Position numbers and translations under genes: made by a program
Notes under the pieces: generated by a model
Seen by the model: the letters and a program-made list of their open reading frames with translations, nothing else
What the model was told of the DNA's origin: nothing
Database searches by the model: none
Source: an uncultured Clostridia bacterium
GTDB taxonomy: Bacteria; Bacillota; Clostridia; TANB77; CAG-508
Direction of reading: 5' to 3'
DNA: 64,000 nucleotides
Assembly: GCA_928721915.1 (NCBI GenBank)
Contig: CAKMVZ010000003.1
Coordinates: 62,001 to 126,000, forward strand
Part shown: positions 1 through 7,640 of the stretch, piece after piece
Numbering within the stretch: position 1 is the first letter of the stretch
How the letters are laid out: each line of letters opens with the position of its first letter

Positions 1-395
1 GGGATAATGTGCTTAGTTTTCAAGGAGAAACTGGACCATATATACAATATGTATATGTAAGAGCAAAAAGCGTTTTAGATAAATTTGATAAAATTCCTGA
101 ATTAAAAGATGTGGACTTTAATTGTTTATTAGATGATTCAAGCCAAAAGATTATATTTACTTTATATAATTTTAATGATGTTTTAAATAATGTTATTGAA
201 AAAAATGAGACAAATTATTTAACACATTTCTTACTAAATTTAAGTCAAAATTATACTGAATTTTATAATAATAATAAAGTTTTAGTTGAAGATGAAAAAA
301 TAAGAAATTCTAGGGGATATTTATGTTTTGCAGTTCAAACTGTAATAAAATTAGGAGCAAAATTACTTGGAATAGATATGCCGCAAGAAATGTAA
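1..395 (+). CDS. argS: Arginyl-tRNA synthetase, C-terminal part (5' end outside window)
   Basis: This is the C-terminal end of ArgRS, which charges tRNA-Arg with arginine in the cytoplasm. The reading frame is open from the first bases. It begins with the family motif LSFQGETGPYIQY, which precedes the helical DALR anticodon-binding domain. The rest (residues to the stop at 393-395) is that all-helical domain, ending in the typical LLGIDMPQEM tail. The upstream catalytic part, including the HIGH and KMSK-type motifs, lies outside the window. It is followed 15 bases later by a membrane-protein gene, so the two may be cotranscribed. It contains no in-frame CGG codon. Confidence 0.93.
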   Translation, partial: DNVLSFQGETGPYIQYVYVRAKSVLDKFDKIPELKDVDFNCLLDDSSQKIIFTLYNFNDVLNNVIEKNETNYLTHFLLNLSQNYTEFYNNNKVLVEDEKIRNSRGYLCFAVQTVIKLGAKLLGIDMPQEM

Positions 396-410
396 TAGGG
401 GGATTTTTTA

Positions 411-1022
411 ATGGATAAAATGAAAACCTTTTTAATGTATCTTCTAATTATCGTAGCTTTTTTTATAATTTCAAAAATTTTAGAAGATGGTTTAATTAAA
501 CAAATGTATTATGATATGCAAGGAAAAACAGAAAATATCCTTACATATGAAGGACAAGATTTAGAATTAGATTTGAGCGTTTCTGAAGCTAAAGCCACGA
601 GAAGAAATGGCTATATCTACATAACAGTTACAAATGAAACTCCAAATTATATTTCTGAAGCATATGTAAAAGCTGATTTATTTTCAAAATCTAATGTAAA
701 GGCAATTACTAAATATATGGAAATAAGTGGTTTAAGTCAAGGAGAAACAAGAACTTTTGAATTAAGATTTAGTGGCTCTTATATTGACTCATATATAATT
801 TCTTTAACAGATAATTATCCTGATAAACGTAACATAATAAATATTTTTGGATATGATATTAACACTTCAAATATATTTGGTATGGATTTAAGCGAATATA
901 TTAATGCTGAAAACTTTGAATCACTAGGAGATGCTGTTTATGATTCTGCAGTTTATACAGTTGAAAGCATTCCATGGTGGGGATGGCTGTGGGCATGGTG
1001 TATATTTGCCGGCGTCTTATAA
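411..1022 (+). CDS. Hypothetical membrane-anchored protein
   Basis: A 203-residue protein I do not recognise. An N-terminal transmembrane helix (about residues 6-22, LLIIVAFFIISKIL) is followed by a soluble beta-rich stretch. The C-terminal hydrophobic segment is rich in tryptophan (WWGWLWAWCIF). It could be a periplasmic FxLYD/DUF-type domain, because the middle part (ITVTNETPNYISEAYVKADL) resembles such folds, but this is only an impression. The start is set by GGGGG 8-12 bases upstream of ATG 411. It sits between argS and the transketolase genes with short gaps, so it is probably in the same operon. Confidence 0.7.
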   Translation: MDKMKTFLMYLLIIVAFFIISKILEDGLIKQMYYDMQGKTENILTYEGQDLELDLSVSEAKATRRNGYIYITVTNETPNYISEAYVKADLFSKSNVKAITKYMEISGLSQGETRTFELRFSGSYIDSYIISLTDNYPDKRNIINIFGYDINTSNIFGMDLSEYINAENFESLGDAVYDSAVYTVESIPWWGWLWAWCIFAGVL

Positions 1023-1036
1023 GATGGGAGGTTTTT

Positions 1037-1848
1037 ATGGGAAAAGATTATTTTGAAATTTCTAAAAAAATTAGAAAAGATATTTTAAAACTTACTTTTG
1101 AAGCAGGTTCTCGGGCATCCGGGAGGTTCGCTTTCTATTGTTGATATTTTAACAGTACTATATTTTAATGAAATGAATATTAATAAAGATAATTTAAAAG
1201 ATTGTAATAGAGATAGACTTGTATTGTCAAAGGGGCATAGTGCACCAGCTCTTTATGCAACTTTATATGAAAAAGGAATTTTAAATAAAGATGATATGAA
1301 GGGGTTTAGAAAAATTAATGGTATTCTTCAAGGTCATCCTGATATGAAGCATACTCCTGGCGTTGATATGTCAACAGGTTCATTAGGTCAAGGTGTGTCA
1401 AGCGCTGCTCGGAATGGCTATAGCTGGAAAATTAGATAAAAAAAATTATAGAGTATATAGTATTTTAGGAGATGGAGAATTAGAAGAAGGTCAAGTTTGG
1501 GAAGCTGCTATGAGTGCTAGTCATTACAAACTAGATAATCTATGTTTGATTATAGATAATAATAATTTACAAATTGATGGAACAATTGATTATGTTATGA
1601 ATTCATATCCTATTGATAAAAAATTTGAAAGTTTTGGGTTTAATGTAATAAATATAGATGGTCATAATTTTACTCAAATTGAAAATGCTTTTAAAACTGC
1701 CAAAGAAGTAAAAGGTAAACCAACAGCCATTATTGCTAAAACAATAAAAGGTAAAGGTGTTTCTTTTATGGAAAATCAAGTAGAATGGCATGGAAAAGCA
1801 CCTTCGGAAGAACAATATAATATGGCAATTAAGGAATTAGACTCATAA
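1037..1848 (+). CDS. tktN: Transketolase N-terminal subunit, with two +1 frameshifts at CGG
   Basis: Thiamine-diphosphate-binding half of a split transketolase (pentose phosphate pathway). ATG 1037 follows GGGAGG. The frame runs 25 codons to CGG 1112-1114. Skipping C1112 gives the conserved GHPGGSLSIVD motif and a frame that runs to CGG 1410-1412. Skipping C1410 gives GMAIAGK, and the frame then continues to the stop at 1848. The joined product is 269 residues, the normal family length. The TPP motif GDGELEEGQVWEA and the NNN segment are intact. Without the shifts the protein ends about ten codons after the first CGG. Both restored residues are glycines at conserved positions. The partner tktC follows 23 bases downstream. 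Confidence 0.92.
1112..1114 (+). other. In-frame CGG, +1 frameshift site 1 (tktN)
   Basis: The frame reads TCT CGG GCA. Skipping the C gives TCT GGG CAT CCG, encoding S-G-H-P of the conserved transketolase motif. The zero frame meets a stop about ten codons later. Confidence 0.88.
1410..1412 (+). other. In-frame CGG, +1 frameshift site 2 (tktN)
   Basis: The frame set by site 1 reads GCT CGG AAT. Skipping the C gives GCT GGA ATG GCT, encoding A-G-M-A, the expected residues in transketolase N subunits. Confidence 0.88.
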
Positions 1849-1871
1849 ATAAAAAAGGAGAATTTAAGTTT

Positions 1872-2806
1872 ATGAATAAAGATGTTAAAATCGCTACACG
1901 TCAAAGCTTTGGAGAAGCTTTAAAAGAATTAGGAAATGAAAATAAAGATGTTGTAGTATTAGATGCGGATTTATCTCGGAGCTACTAAAACTAGTATTTT
2001 TGCAAAAGAATTTCCTGATAGATTTTTTGATATTGGAATAGCAGAACAGAATATGATAGGAATTTCTGCTCGGAATGGCAACATGTGGCAAAATTCCATA
2101 TGCTAGTTCTTTTGCTGTATTTGTTACAGGAAGAGTTTATGATCAAATTAGAAACAGTGTGTGTTATCCAAATCTTAATGTAAAAATTTGTGGAACACAT
2201 AGTGGTTTAACAGTTGGGGAAGATGGAGCAACTCATCAAATGTTAGAAGATATTAATTTAATGAAAGCTCTTCCAAATATGAAAATTTTATCACCTTCAG
2301 ACGATATTCAAACCAAATGGGCTATTAAAGAAGCCTCTAAAATAAAAGGCCCAGTTTATATTAGATTATGTAGAATGGCAACTCCAGTTATTTATGATAA
2401 AAACTTTAACTTTGAATTTGGAAAAGGAATATGTTTTGGAGATGGAAAAGATGCTTCAATATTTGCTACAGGAGATATGGTTTGCAAAGCATTAGAAGCT
2501 AAAGAAATTTTAGAATCAAAATACGGAAAAAATATAAGAGTTATTGATATTCATACAATAAAACCTATTGATGAAGATTTAATTATTAAATGTGCCAAAG
2601 AAACTGATAAATTAATTTCTATTGAAGATCATAGCATAATAGGAGGTTTGGGAAGTTCTATAGCTGATGTTCTTGTTCAAAATTTTCCTAAAAAACTTGT
2701 TAAAATTGGTACAAGTGATTTTGGCAAATCCGGAACTGCTAATGAAGTTTTAGAATTTTTTGGATTAACTTCAGAAAGAATTATTGAAGAAGTTTTAAAA
2801 CCATAA
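1872..2806 (+). CDS. tktC: Transketolase C-terminal subunit, with two +1 frameshifts at CGG
   Basis: Pyrimidine-binding and C-terminal domains of the split transketolase. ATG 1872 follows AAAAAAGGAG. The frame meets CGG at 1977-1979; skipping C1977 gives DADLS-G-ATKT. A second CGG lies at 2071-2073; skipping C2071 gives GISA-G-MATCGKIPYASSF. The frame then runs to the stop at 2806. The joined protein is 310 residues, the usual size. It contains the conserved GIAEQNM catalytic glutamate segment and a C-terminal domain ending in GLTSERI. In the zero frame the gene would be three fragments. It probably forms the active enzyme with TktN. Confidence 0.92.
1977..1979 (+). other. In-frame CGG, +1 frameshift site 3 (tktC)
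   Basis: Zero frame TCT CGG AGC. Skipping C gives TCT GGA GCT ACT, encoding S-G-A-T, and continues into the family sequence FPDRFFDIGIAEQN. Confidence 0.88.
2071..2073 (+). other. In-frame CGG, +1 frameshift site 4 (tktC)
   Basis: Frame GCT CGG AAT. Skipping C gives GCT GGA ATG GCA, encoding A-G-M-A in the conserved stretch after GIAEQNM. Confidence 0.88.
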
Positions 2807-2902
2807 AATATGCACTTTATTATTTTAAAAAAATATAATATAGTATAAAGAAATTTAATTAAATTTTTTTAAGAATTCTTTTTATAAAAAGAGGTATCCG
2901 TT

Positions 2903-4114
2903 ATGGGATTAATTGTACAAAAATTTGGAGGAAGTTCTGTCGCAGATACAGACAAGTTAAAAAAAGTATCAGAAAAAATAATTAACGAAAAAATGGCTGG
3001 AAATGATGTAGTAGTTGTTGTTTCAGCACAAGGAAAAACAACAGATAGACTAATTAGTGAGGAAAAAGAAGTTACTTTAAATCCATCAAGTAGGGAACAT
3101 GATGTATTAGTATCAACTGGTGAACAAATAACAATTGCAAAACTTGCAATGATGTTAAAAGATTTAGGTTTTAAAGCTATTTCGCTGACTGGCTGGCAAA
3201 TACCAATTGTTACAGACAGTGAATTTGGTAATAGTAGAATAAGATACATTCATAATGAAACAATTTTAGATTTATTAAGATCTAATAATATAGTTATAGT
3301 TGCTGGATTTCAAGGTGTTGACGAGAATTATAATATTACAACATTTGGTAGAGGCGGTTCAGATACAACAGCAGTTGCTTTAGCGGCATCTCTTAAGGCA
3401 GAAAGATGTGATATATATACAGATGTTGATGGAATTTTTACTGTAGATCCAAGAATTGTAAAAAACGCAAAGAAAATTGATAACATATCTTATGAGGAAA
3501 TGCTAGAGATGGCAAGTTTAGGAGCTAAAGTTCTTCATAATAGATGTGTAGAAATTGGTCAAAAATACAATGTTCCAATATATGTTAAGTCTACTTTTGA
3601 GAAAGATAGTGTTGGAACAAAAGTATCAAATGAAAAACCATTAGAAGATTTAGTTATAAATGGCATTGCTAAAGATGATAATATATCTAGGATAACTGTC
3701 GTTGGACTAGAAAATAAAATTGGAAAAACTTTTGAACTATTTAAACTTCTATCTGATAATAATATAAATATTGATATTATAGTTCAAGCATTTGGAGAAA
3801 CTTCAATAAAAAATATTACATTTACTGTAAAAATGACTGACTTAAATAGAACACTTAAAATATTAAATGATAATAAAGAAAAAATTAAAGCTAAAGAAAT
3901 ATTACATGCAGAAAATCTATCAAAAGTTTCTATAATTGGCGTAGGAATTGCAAATAAACCAGGCGTTGCTGCTGATATGTTTGAAGCATTGTATGAAAAA
4001 AATATTAATATGCATATGATAACAACTTCTGAAATTAAAATATCAGTTTTAGTTAATATTGAGGATGCTAAAGAAGCTGTTAATGCAATTCATGAAAAAT
4101 TTTTTGAAAAATAA
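2903..4114 (+). CDS. lysC: Aspartate kinase
   Basis: Aspartokinase (403 residues) phosphorylates aspartate, the first step to lysine, threonine and methionine. The N-terminal kinase domain shows KFGGSSV (residues 7-13), the substrate-binding STGEQ and FGRGGSDTTA. Two ACT domains follow after about residue 265 (ITVVGL... and VSIIGVGI...), with GVAADMFEALYEKNINMHMITTSEIKISVLV typical of feedback-regulated forms. ATG 2903 is preceded by AAAGAGG. A 96-base AT-rich gap separates it from tktC, so it may have its own promoter. The gene is intact and has no in-frame CGG. Confidence 0.96.
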   Translation: MGLIVQKFGGSSVADTDKLKKVSEKIINEKMAGNDVVVVVSAQGKTTDRLISEEKEVTLNPSSREHDVLVSTGEQITIAKLAMMLKDLGFKAISLTGWQIPIVTDSEFGNSRIRYIHNETILDLLRSNNIVIVAGFQGVDENYNITTFGRGGSDTTAVALAASLKAERCDIYTDVDGIFTVDPRIVKNAKKIDNISYEEMLEMASLGAKVLHNRCVEIGQKYNVPIYVKSTFEKDSVGTKVSNEKPLEDLVINGIAKDDNISRITVVGLENKIGKTFELFKLLSDNNINIDIIVQAFGETSIKNITFTVKMTDLNRTLKILNDNKEKIKAKEILHAENLSKVSIIGVGIANKPGVAADMFEALYEKNINMHMITTSEIKISVLVNIEDAKEAVNAIHEKFFEK

Positions 4115-4188
4115 AATAAATTATTCATAAACCTTCATTTTATAGCATATATATAAATAAAAGCTTATAAATATGGAGGTTTTTTAAT

Positions 4189-4479
4189 ATGATAGAAGAA
4201 AAAAACTTTAATTGCATACAAAATATTGTTTTAGAAAATAGAGAAAAATTAAACATTTCTGGAGTAAAAGATGTTTTAAGTTTTGATGATAAAATAGTAA
4301 TTGTAGAAACGGAACTTGGATTACTTACAATTAAAGGTGATAATATTAGAATAAATAAGCTTAGCTTAGACAACCTAGATATTTCTATTGATGGAACCAT
4401 AAATTCATTAAATTATTCAAATTCTGGAGAAAGTATTAATAAGAAAAATACAAGCTTTCTTAATAAAATATTTAAATAA
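4189..4479 (+). CDS. yabP: Sporulation protein YabP
   Basis: A 96-residue YabP-family protein, required for spore cortex formation. The family core is visible: REKLNISGVKDVLSFDD, then ETELGLLTIKGDNIRINKLSLDN, then a short beta-rich end. A strong ribosome-binding site (GGAGG) precedes ATG 4189. yabQ follows 20 bases downstream, the usual yabP-yabQ pair, with divIC next. Its presence is good evidence that the organism is, or descends from, an endospore former. It is normally expressed in the mother cell under sigma-E; I could not identify a sigma-E promoter with confidence. Confidence 0.9.
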   Translation: MIEEKNFNCIQNIVLENREKLNISGVKDVLSFDDKIVIVETELGLLTIKGDNIRINKLSLDNLDISIDGTINSLNYSNSGESINKKNTSFLNKIFK

Positions 4480-4499
4480 AATATAAGAGGTATTTTTTA

Positions 4500-4888
4500 A
4501 TGACAATTTATGAGCAAAGTAAAATATTTTGTATATTTTTTATAATAGGTTTGTTTATTGGGTTTATATTTGACATTTTTAGAAGTTTTAGAAAAAATTT
4601 TAAAGTACCAGATATTGTAGTCGCTTTTCAAGATTTACTTTTTTTGATTTTAGTTCGGATTATTAATTTTACGTGGTATAATTTTGTTTAGCAATCGGTG
4701 TTTTAAGATTCTATTTATTTTTAGCAATTTTTTTCGGTATTATAATTTATTCTTTGACATTAAGTAACATGTGTGTTATAATTATGACTGTAATTTTAAA
4801 GTTTTTTAAAAAATTTTGTCAAATTTTAGTTAAAATTTTTAAATTACCTTATTTTAAAATAAAGAATTTTTTTAAGGAGCACATATGA
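4500..4888 (+). CDS. yabQ: Spore cortex biosynthesis protein YabQ, with two +1 frameshifts at CGG
   Basis: An integral membrane protein of the spore cortex pathway. ATG 4500 follows AAGAGG. The zero frame reads FDIFRSFRKNF and LLFLILV, then CGG at 4656-4658. Skipping C4656 gives G-LLILRGIILFSN, then a second CGG at 4696-4698. Skipping C4696 gives G-VLRFYLFLAIFFGIIIYSL, matching the YabQ helices. The restored frame ends at TGA 4886-4888, overlapping the divIC start codon as ATGA. Product 128 residues with about four membrane helices. Without the shifts it would stop at 4691. The perfect ATGA coupling after two shifts is strong support for the reconstruction. Confidence 0.88.
4656..4658 (+). 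other. In-frame CGG, +1 frameshift site 5 (yabQ)
   Basis: Zero frame GTT CGG ATT ATT. Skipping C gives GTT GGA TTA TTA, encoding V-G-L-L inside a membrane helix. The zero frame stops at 4691. Confidence 0.85.
4696..4698 (+). other. In-frame CGG, +1 frameshift site 6 (yabQ)
   Basis: The frame set by site 5 reads AAT CGG TGT. Skipping C gives AAT GGT GTT TTA AGA, encoding N-G-V-L-R, the usual YabQ turn before the third helix. Confidence 0.85.
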
Positions 4889-5160
4889 GAAAGTTATTTA
4901 ATTCAAAGAAATTCTGTAGAGTATTAATTGCAATCATATTAATATATACAATTATAATATGTATATCTCAGTCACAAAAATTAAGATCTTATAATAATCA
5001 AAAAAATTATTATGCATCTCAAATTGAAGATTTAAATGAAGAAAAACAAGATTTAGAAGCTGAACAAGAGGCTGTAAATTCTTCTGAATATATAGAAAAA
5101 CAAGCAAGAGAAAAGCTTGACATGTATTATCCAAATGAGAGAGTTTATATAAGTAATTAA
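4885..5160 (+). CDS. divIC: Septum formation initiator DivIC/FtsB-like
   Basis: A 91-residue bitopic cell-division protein. A short cytoplasmic N-terminus is followed by one transmembrane helix (about residues 12-28), then a coiled coil (QIEDLNEEKQDLEAEQEAV). The end is the family signature EYIEKQAREKLDMYYPNERVY. It joins FtsL and DivIB in the divisome. ATG 4885 overlaps the yabQ stop (ATGA) and AAGGAG lies just upstream, so translation is probably coupled to YabQ. This makes correct decoding of YabQ relevant to division-gene expression. Confidence 0.9.
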   Translation: MRKLFNSKKFCRVLIAIILIYTIIICISQSQKLRSYNNQKNYYASQIEDLNEEKQDLEAEQEAVNSSEYIEKQAREKLDMYYPNERVYISN

Positions 5161-5175
5161 TAAAAAGGAGCGATT

Positions 5176-6489
5176 ATGGAATTAGAAGGAAAAACCGTTA
5201 ATGAATTGCGCAATATTGCAAAAGAGCTTAAAATTGAAAATATTTCAAAATTAAAAAAAAGCGAACTTATTGAAGCTATAAATAATAAAGAAAATGCTTC
5301 TGATAATCAAGAAGAAAATAAAGAAACAGTAGAAAATGATAATTCTCAAAGATATAATTTAACAAGTGAAGATGATGAATATGTTGAAGGAATTTTAGAA
5401 TTATTGCCAGATGGTTATGGCTTTTTAAGAGGAGATAACTATTTATCTACATCTAAAGATGTTTACGTTTCTCCTATTCAAATTAAACGTTTTAAACTTG
5501 ATACTGGAGACAAGATAAAAGGAATTAAAAGAACTCCAAAAGAATCAGAAAAATTTCCAGCTTTAATTTATGTAGGAGAAGTAAATGGGGAACATCCAGA
5601 AAAGGCAATGAAACGTAAAAAATTTGATGAATTAATTCCAATTTATCCTGATAAAAAGTTAAAACTTGAAACAGTTCCAACAGAATATACAATGCGTATA
5701 ATGGACTTGCTTTCTCCAATTGGTAAAGGACAAAGAGGAATGATAGTTGCACCACCAAAAGTTGGAAAAACAACAATTTTAAAGAAAATTGCTAATAGTA
5801 TTTCAATAAATAATCCTGAAGTTGATTTAATAGTTTTATTAATAGATGAAAGACCAGAAGAAGTTACAGATATGAAACGTTCAATAAAAGGTGATGTTAT
5901 ATATTCAACCTTTGACGAACAGCCTGAACATCATGTTAAAGTTGCAGAAATGGTTTTAGAAAGAGCTAAAAGATTAACAGAGCAAAATCATGATGTAGTA
6001 ATTTTATTAGATAGTATAACAAGATTAGCAAGAGCTTATAACTTGGTTATACCATCATCAGGAAAAACTTTATCTGGTGGATTTGATCCTAGCGCATTGC
6101 ATAAACCAAAACGTTTCTTTGGAGCAGCAAGAAATACTGAAGATGCCGGAAGTTTAACAATCTTAGGAACAGCTTTAATAGATACAGGAAGTAGAATGGA
6201 TGAAGTTATTTTCGAGGAATTTAAAGGAACAGGAAACATGGAAGTACATTTAAGTAAAAACTTATCTGAAAAAAGAGTTTTTCCAGCTATTGATATTAAT
6301 AAATCTGGTACTAGAAGAGAAGAACTTTTACTTACTCCAGCTGAACTTTCAGTTGCTTTTACTATTAGAAGAGCTTTATCAAATATGAGTACAATTGATA
6401 TGACAGAAAGAGTAATTGAACTTATCACTAGTACAAAAAATAATTTAGAATTTTTAGAAAAAGTACAAACAACCAAAATGTTTATATAA
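5176..6489 (+). CDS. rho: Transcription termination factor Rho
   Basis: Hexameric RNA helicase of factor-dependent termination (437 residues). Residues 1-40 form the Rho N-terminal helix bundle (KTVNELRNIAKELKI). An acidic, asparagine-rich linker follows, then the cold-shock-like RNA-binding domain (GILELLPDGYGFLR). The ATPase domain shows Walker A PPKVGKTT, Walker B VVILLDSITRLARA and the Q-loop region SGKTLSGGFDPSALHKPKRFFGAARN. ATG 5176 follows AAAAAGGAG, 15 bases after divIC. A strong hairpin terminator follows the gene. Intact, no in-frame CGG. Confidence 0.97.
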   Translation: MELEGKTVNELRNIAKELKIENISKLKKSELIEAINNKENASDNQEENKETVENDNSQRYNLTSEDDEYVEGILELLPDGYGFLRGDNYLSTSKDVYVSPIQIKRFKLDTGDKIKGIKRTPKESEKFPALIYVGEVNGEHPEKAMKRKKFDELIPIYPDKKLKLETVPTEYTMRIMDLLSPIGKGQRGMIVAPPKVGKTTILKKIANSISINNPEVDLIVLLIDERPEEVTDMKRSIKGDVIYSTFDEQPEHHVKVAEMVLERAKRLTEQNHDVVILLDSITRLARAYNLVIPSSGKTLSGGFDPSALHKPKRFFGAARNTEDAGSLTILGTALIDTGSRMDEVIFEEFKGTGNMEVHLSKNLSEKRVFPAIDINKSGTRREELLLTPAELSVAFTIRRALSNMSTIDMTERVIELITSTKNNLEFLEKVQTTKMFI

Positions 6490-6490
6490 T

Positions 6491-6527
6491 AAAACCTCAC
6501 TTATATATTAAATATAAGTGAGGTTTT
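6491..6527. terminator. Bidirectional hairpin terminator between rho and the kinase-like gene
   Basis: Perfect 16-bp stem: AAAACCTCACTTATAT (6491-6506) pairs with 6512-6527 around a 5-base loop. A and T runs at the two ends let it serve both the rightward rho gene and the leftward gene ending at 6526. Confidence 0.9.
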
Positions 6528-7486
6528 ATCTATAGTTTATTTCTTTTTGTATTTTCTTATTGTTTTTATAGATTTCTTCAAGAGACTTACTTCGACAATC
6601 AAATAATTTAAGTACAAAATTTTTTCTATTTTCTGTCAAATCAGGCAATGAATTTAAAATTTCATATAAATTACTTATATCAAAATTTTTAAATTTATCT
6701 AACGCATTTTGAGTTTGAATTGGATATCTATTTAATAAAAAAGTAAATAATTTTTTATAATTTACAGAATTTTTGTTATTTATCATTTCATCAGGAGTTA
6801 CAATGGCTGAACTTCTCTTAATGTCTTCATAAGAATATGATAACTTTTCGTTAGAAAGAGTTTTACTATATGATATATCATCATCAAATCCTAAAATCAT
6901 TTCATTATCAAACATAGGGTAGAGGTCAATTGCTTTTGTTGATTTATTTTGTCTTATAAACCAATTTTCTAAACCCCTATCAGGGTTTAACAATTTTATA
7001 TCGTAAACTACCATATCAATGAAATCTTGCTTAAAATCAATAAATTCACTATAAGGTCTTTTAAATTGATACATAAACCAAAATATTGCTTTAAATACAG
7101 TATCAACATCTGTAGATACTATATAATCACAATGAATATTTTGATTTTTTAAATAACCGCAAAATTATTCGTTTAGGAGTAATTATTATATCATCTTGTG
7201 ATAATTCTACATAACTAATTACACCATAATCATTATGATTAAATGAATCTCTATAAAGGCTATTTTCGCAAATTTTAAAACCCTGTTTTTTTCCAATTAA
7301 ACAACTTAAAAATTCACCTAAATGTAAATCTTCACTCCAAAGAGCTCTTTTAGCAAAAAAACTATTATGATTATTTCTTTTATCATTATTTGTTGGCTTA
7401 ATAGCGCGATATTCAAATATTCCGTTTTTAAATTTATCATATAATTTATATTTTTCAGTATCAATAATTTTATAAGTATATTTCAT
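6526..7486 (-). CDS. Kinase-fold (HipA/CtkA-like) protein with a +1 frameshift at CGG
   Basis: Two open frames join into one 319-residue protein. ATG 7486 (AGGAG upstream) starts 109 codons ending PKRIIL, then CGG (7159-7157). Skipping its C gives G-YLKNQNIHCDY, and the frame continues to the stop at 6526. The second frame has no ribosome site of its own and would otherwise begin inside conserved-looking sequence. Motifs resemble HipA/CtkA-type kinases: DRGLENW for the catalytic loop and YPMFDNEMIL for the metal-binding loop. Function is inferred from these motifs only. The gene faces rho and shares its terminator. Confidence 0.72.
7157..7159 (-). other. In-frame CGG, +1 frameshift site 7 (kinase-like gene, minus strand)
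   Basis: On the minus strand the frame reads ATT TTG CGG TTA TTT. Skipping C gives TTG GGT TAT TTA, and the frame stays open to 6526. Here the codon before CGG ends in G, whereas the other six sites follow a codon ending in T. Confidence 0.75.
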
Positions 7487-7515
7487 TTATAAATAATCTC
7501 CTAAAATAATATAAT

Positions 7516-7544
7516 ATTATAGCTCATTTTATGCTTAAATTCAA
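7516..7544 (-). promoter_or_regulatory. Sigma-A promoter for the kinase-like gene
   Basis: On the minus strand, TTGAAT (7544-7539), a 17-base spacer and TATAAT (7521-7516) lie about 30 bases before the start codon at 7486. Confidence 0.65.
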
Positions 7545-7640
7545 CAGAAAGTCTTTATTTGCTTAAAAATTTATGTTATAATTCAAAAAGATTTAATGAA
7601 CCTTATAAACCTTATTAAAATAATTTTAGGAGGTATAAAA

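Noticed and set aside
1393..1848. Separate gene starting at 1393
   Set aside because: It is the downstream part of tktN in the shifted frame; there is no ribosome-binding site at 1393.
2075..2806. Separate transketolase C gene starting at ATG 2075
   Set aside because: The ATG encodes an internal conserved methionine (GMAT). The true start is at 1872.
1037..4888. Simple sequencing or assembly errors as cause of the broken genes
   Set aside because: Errors would not always insert C at a codon boundary before a glycine codon, create CGG each time, and leave in-frame CGG nearly absent elsewhere. It still needs resequencing, so it is kept as the main refutation test.
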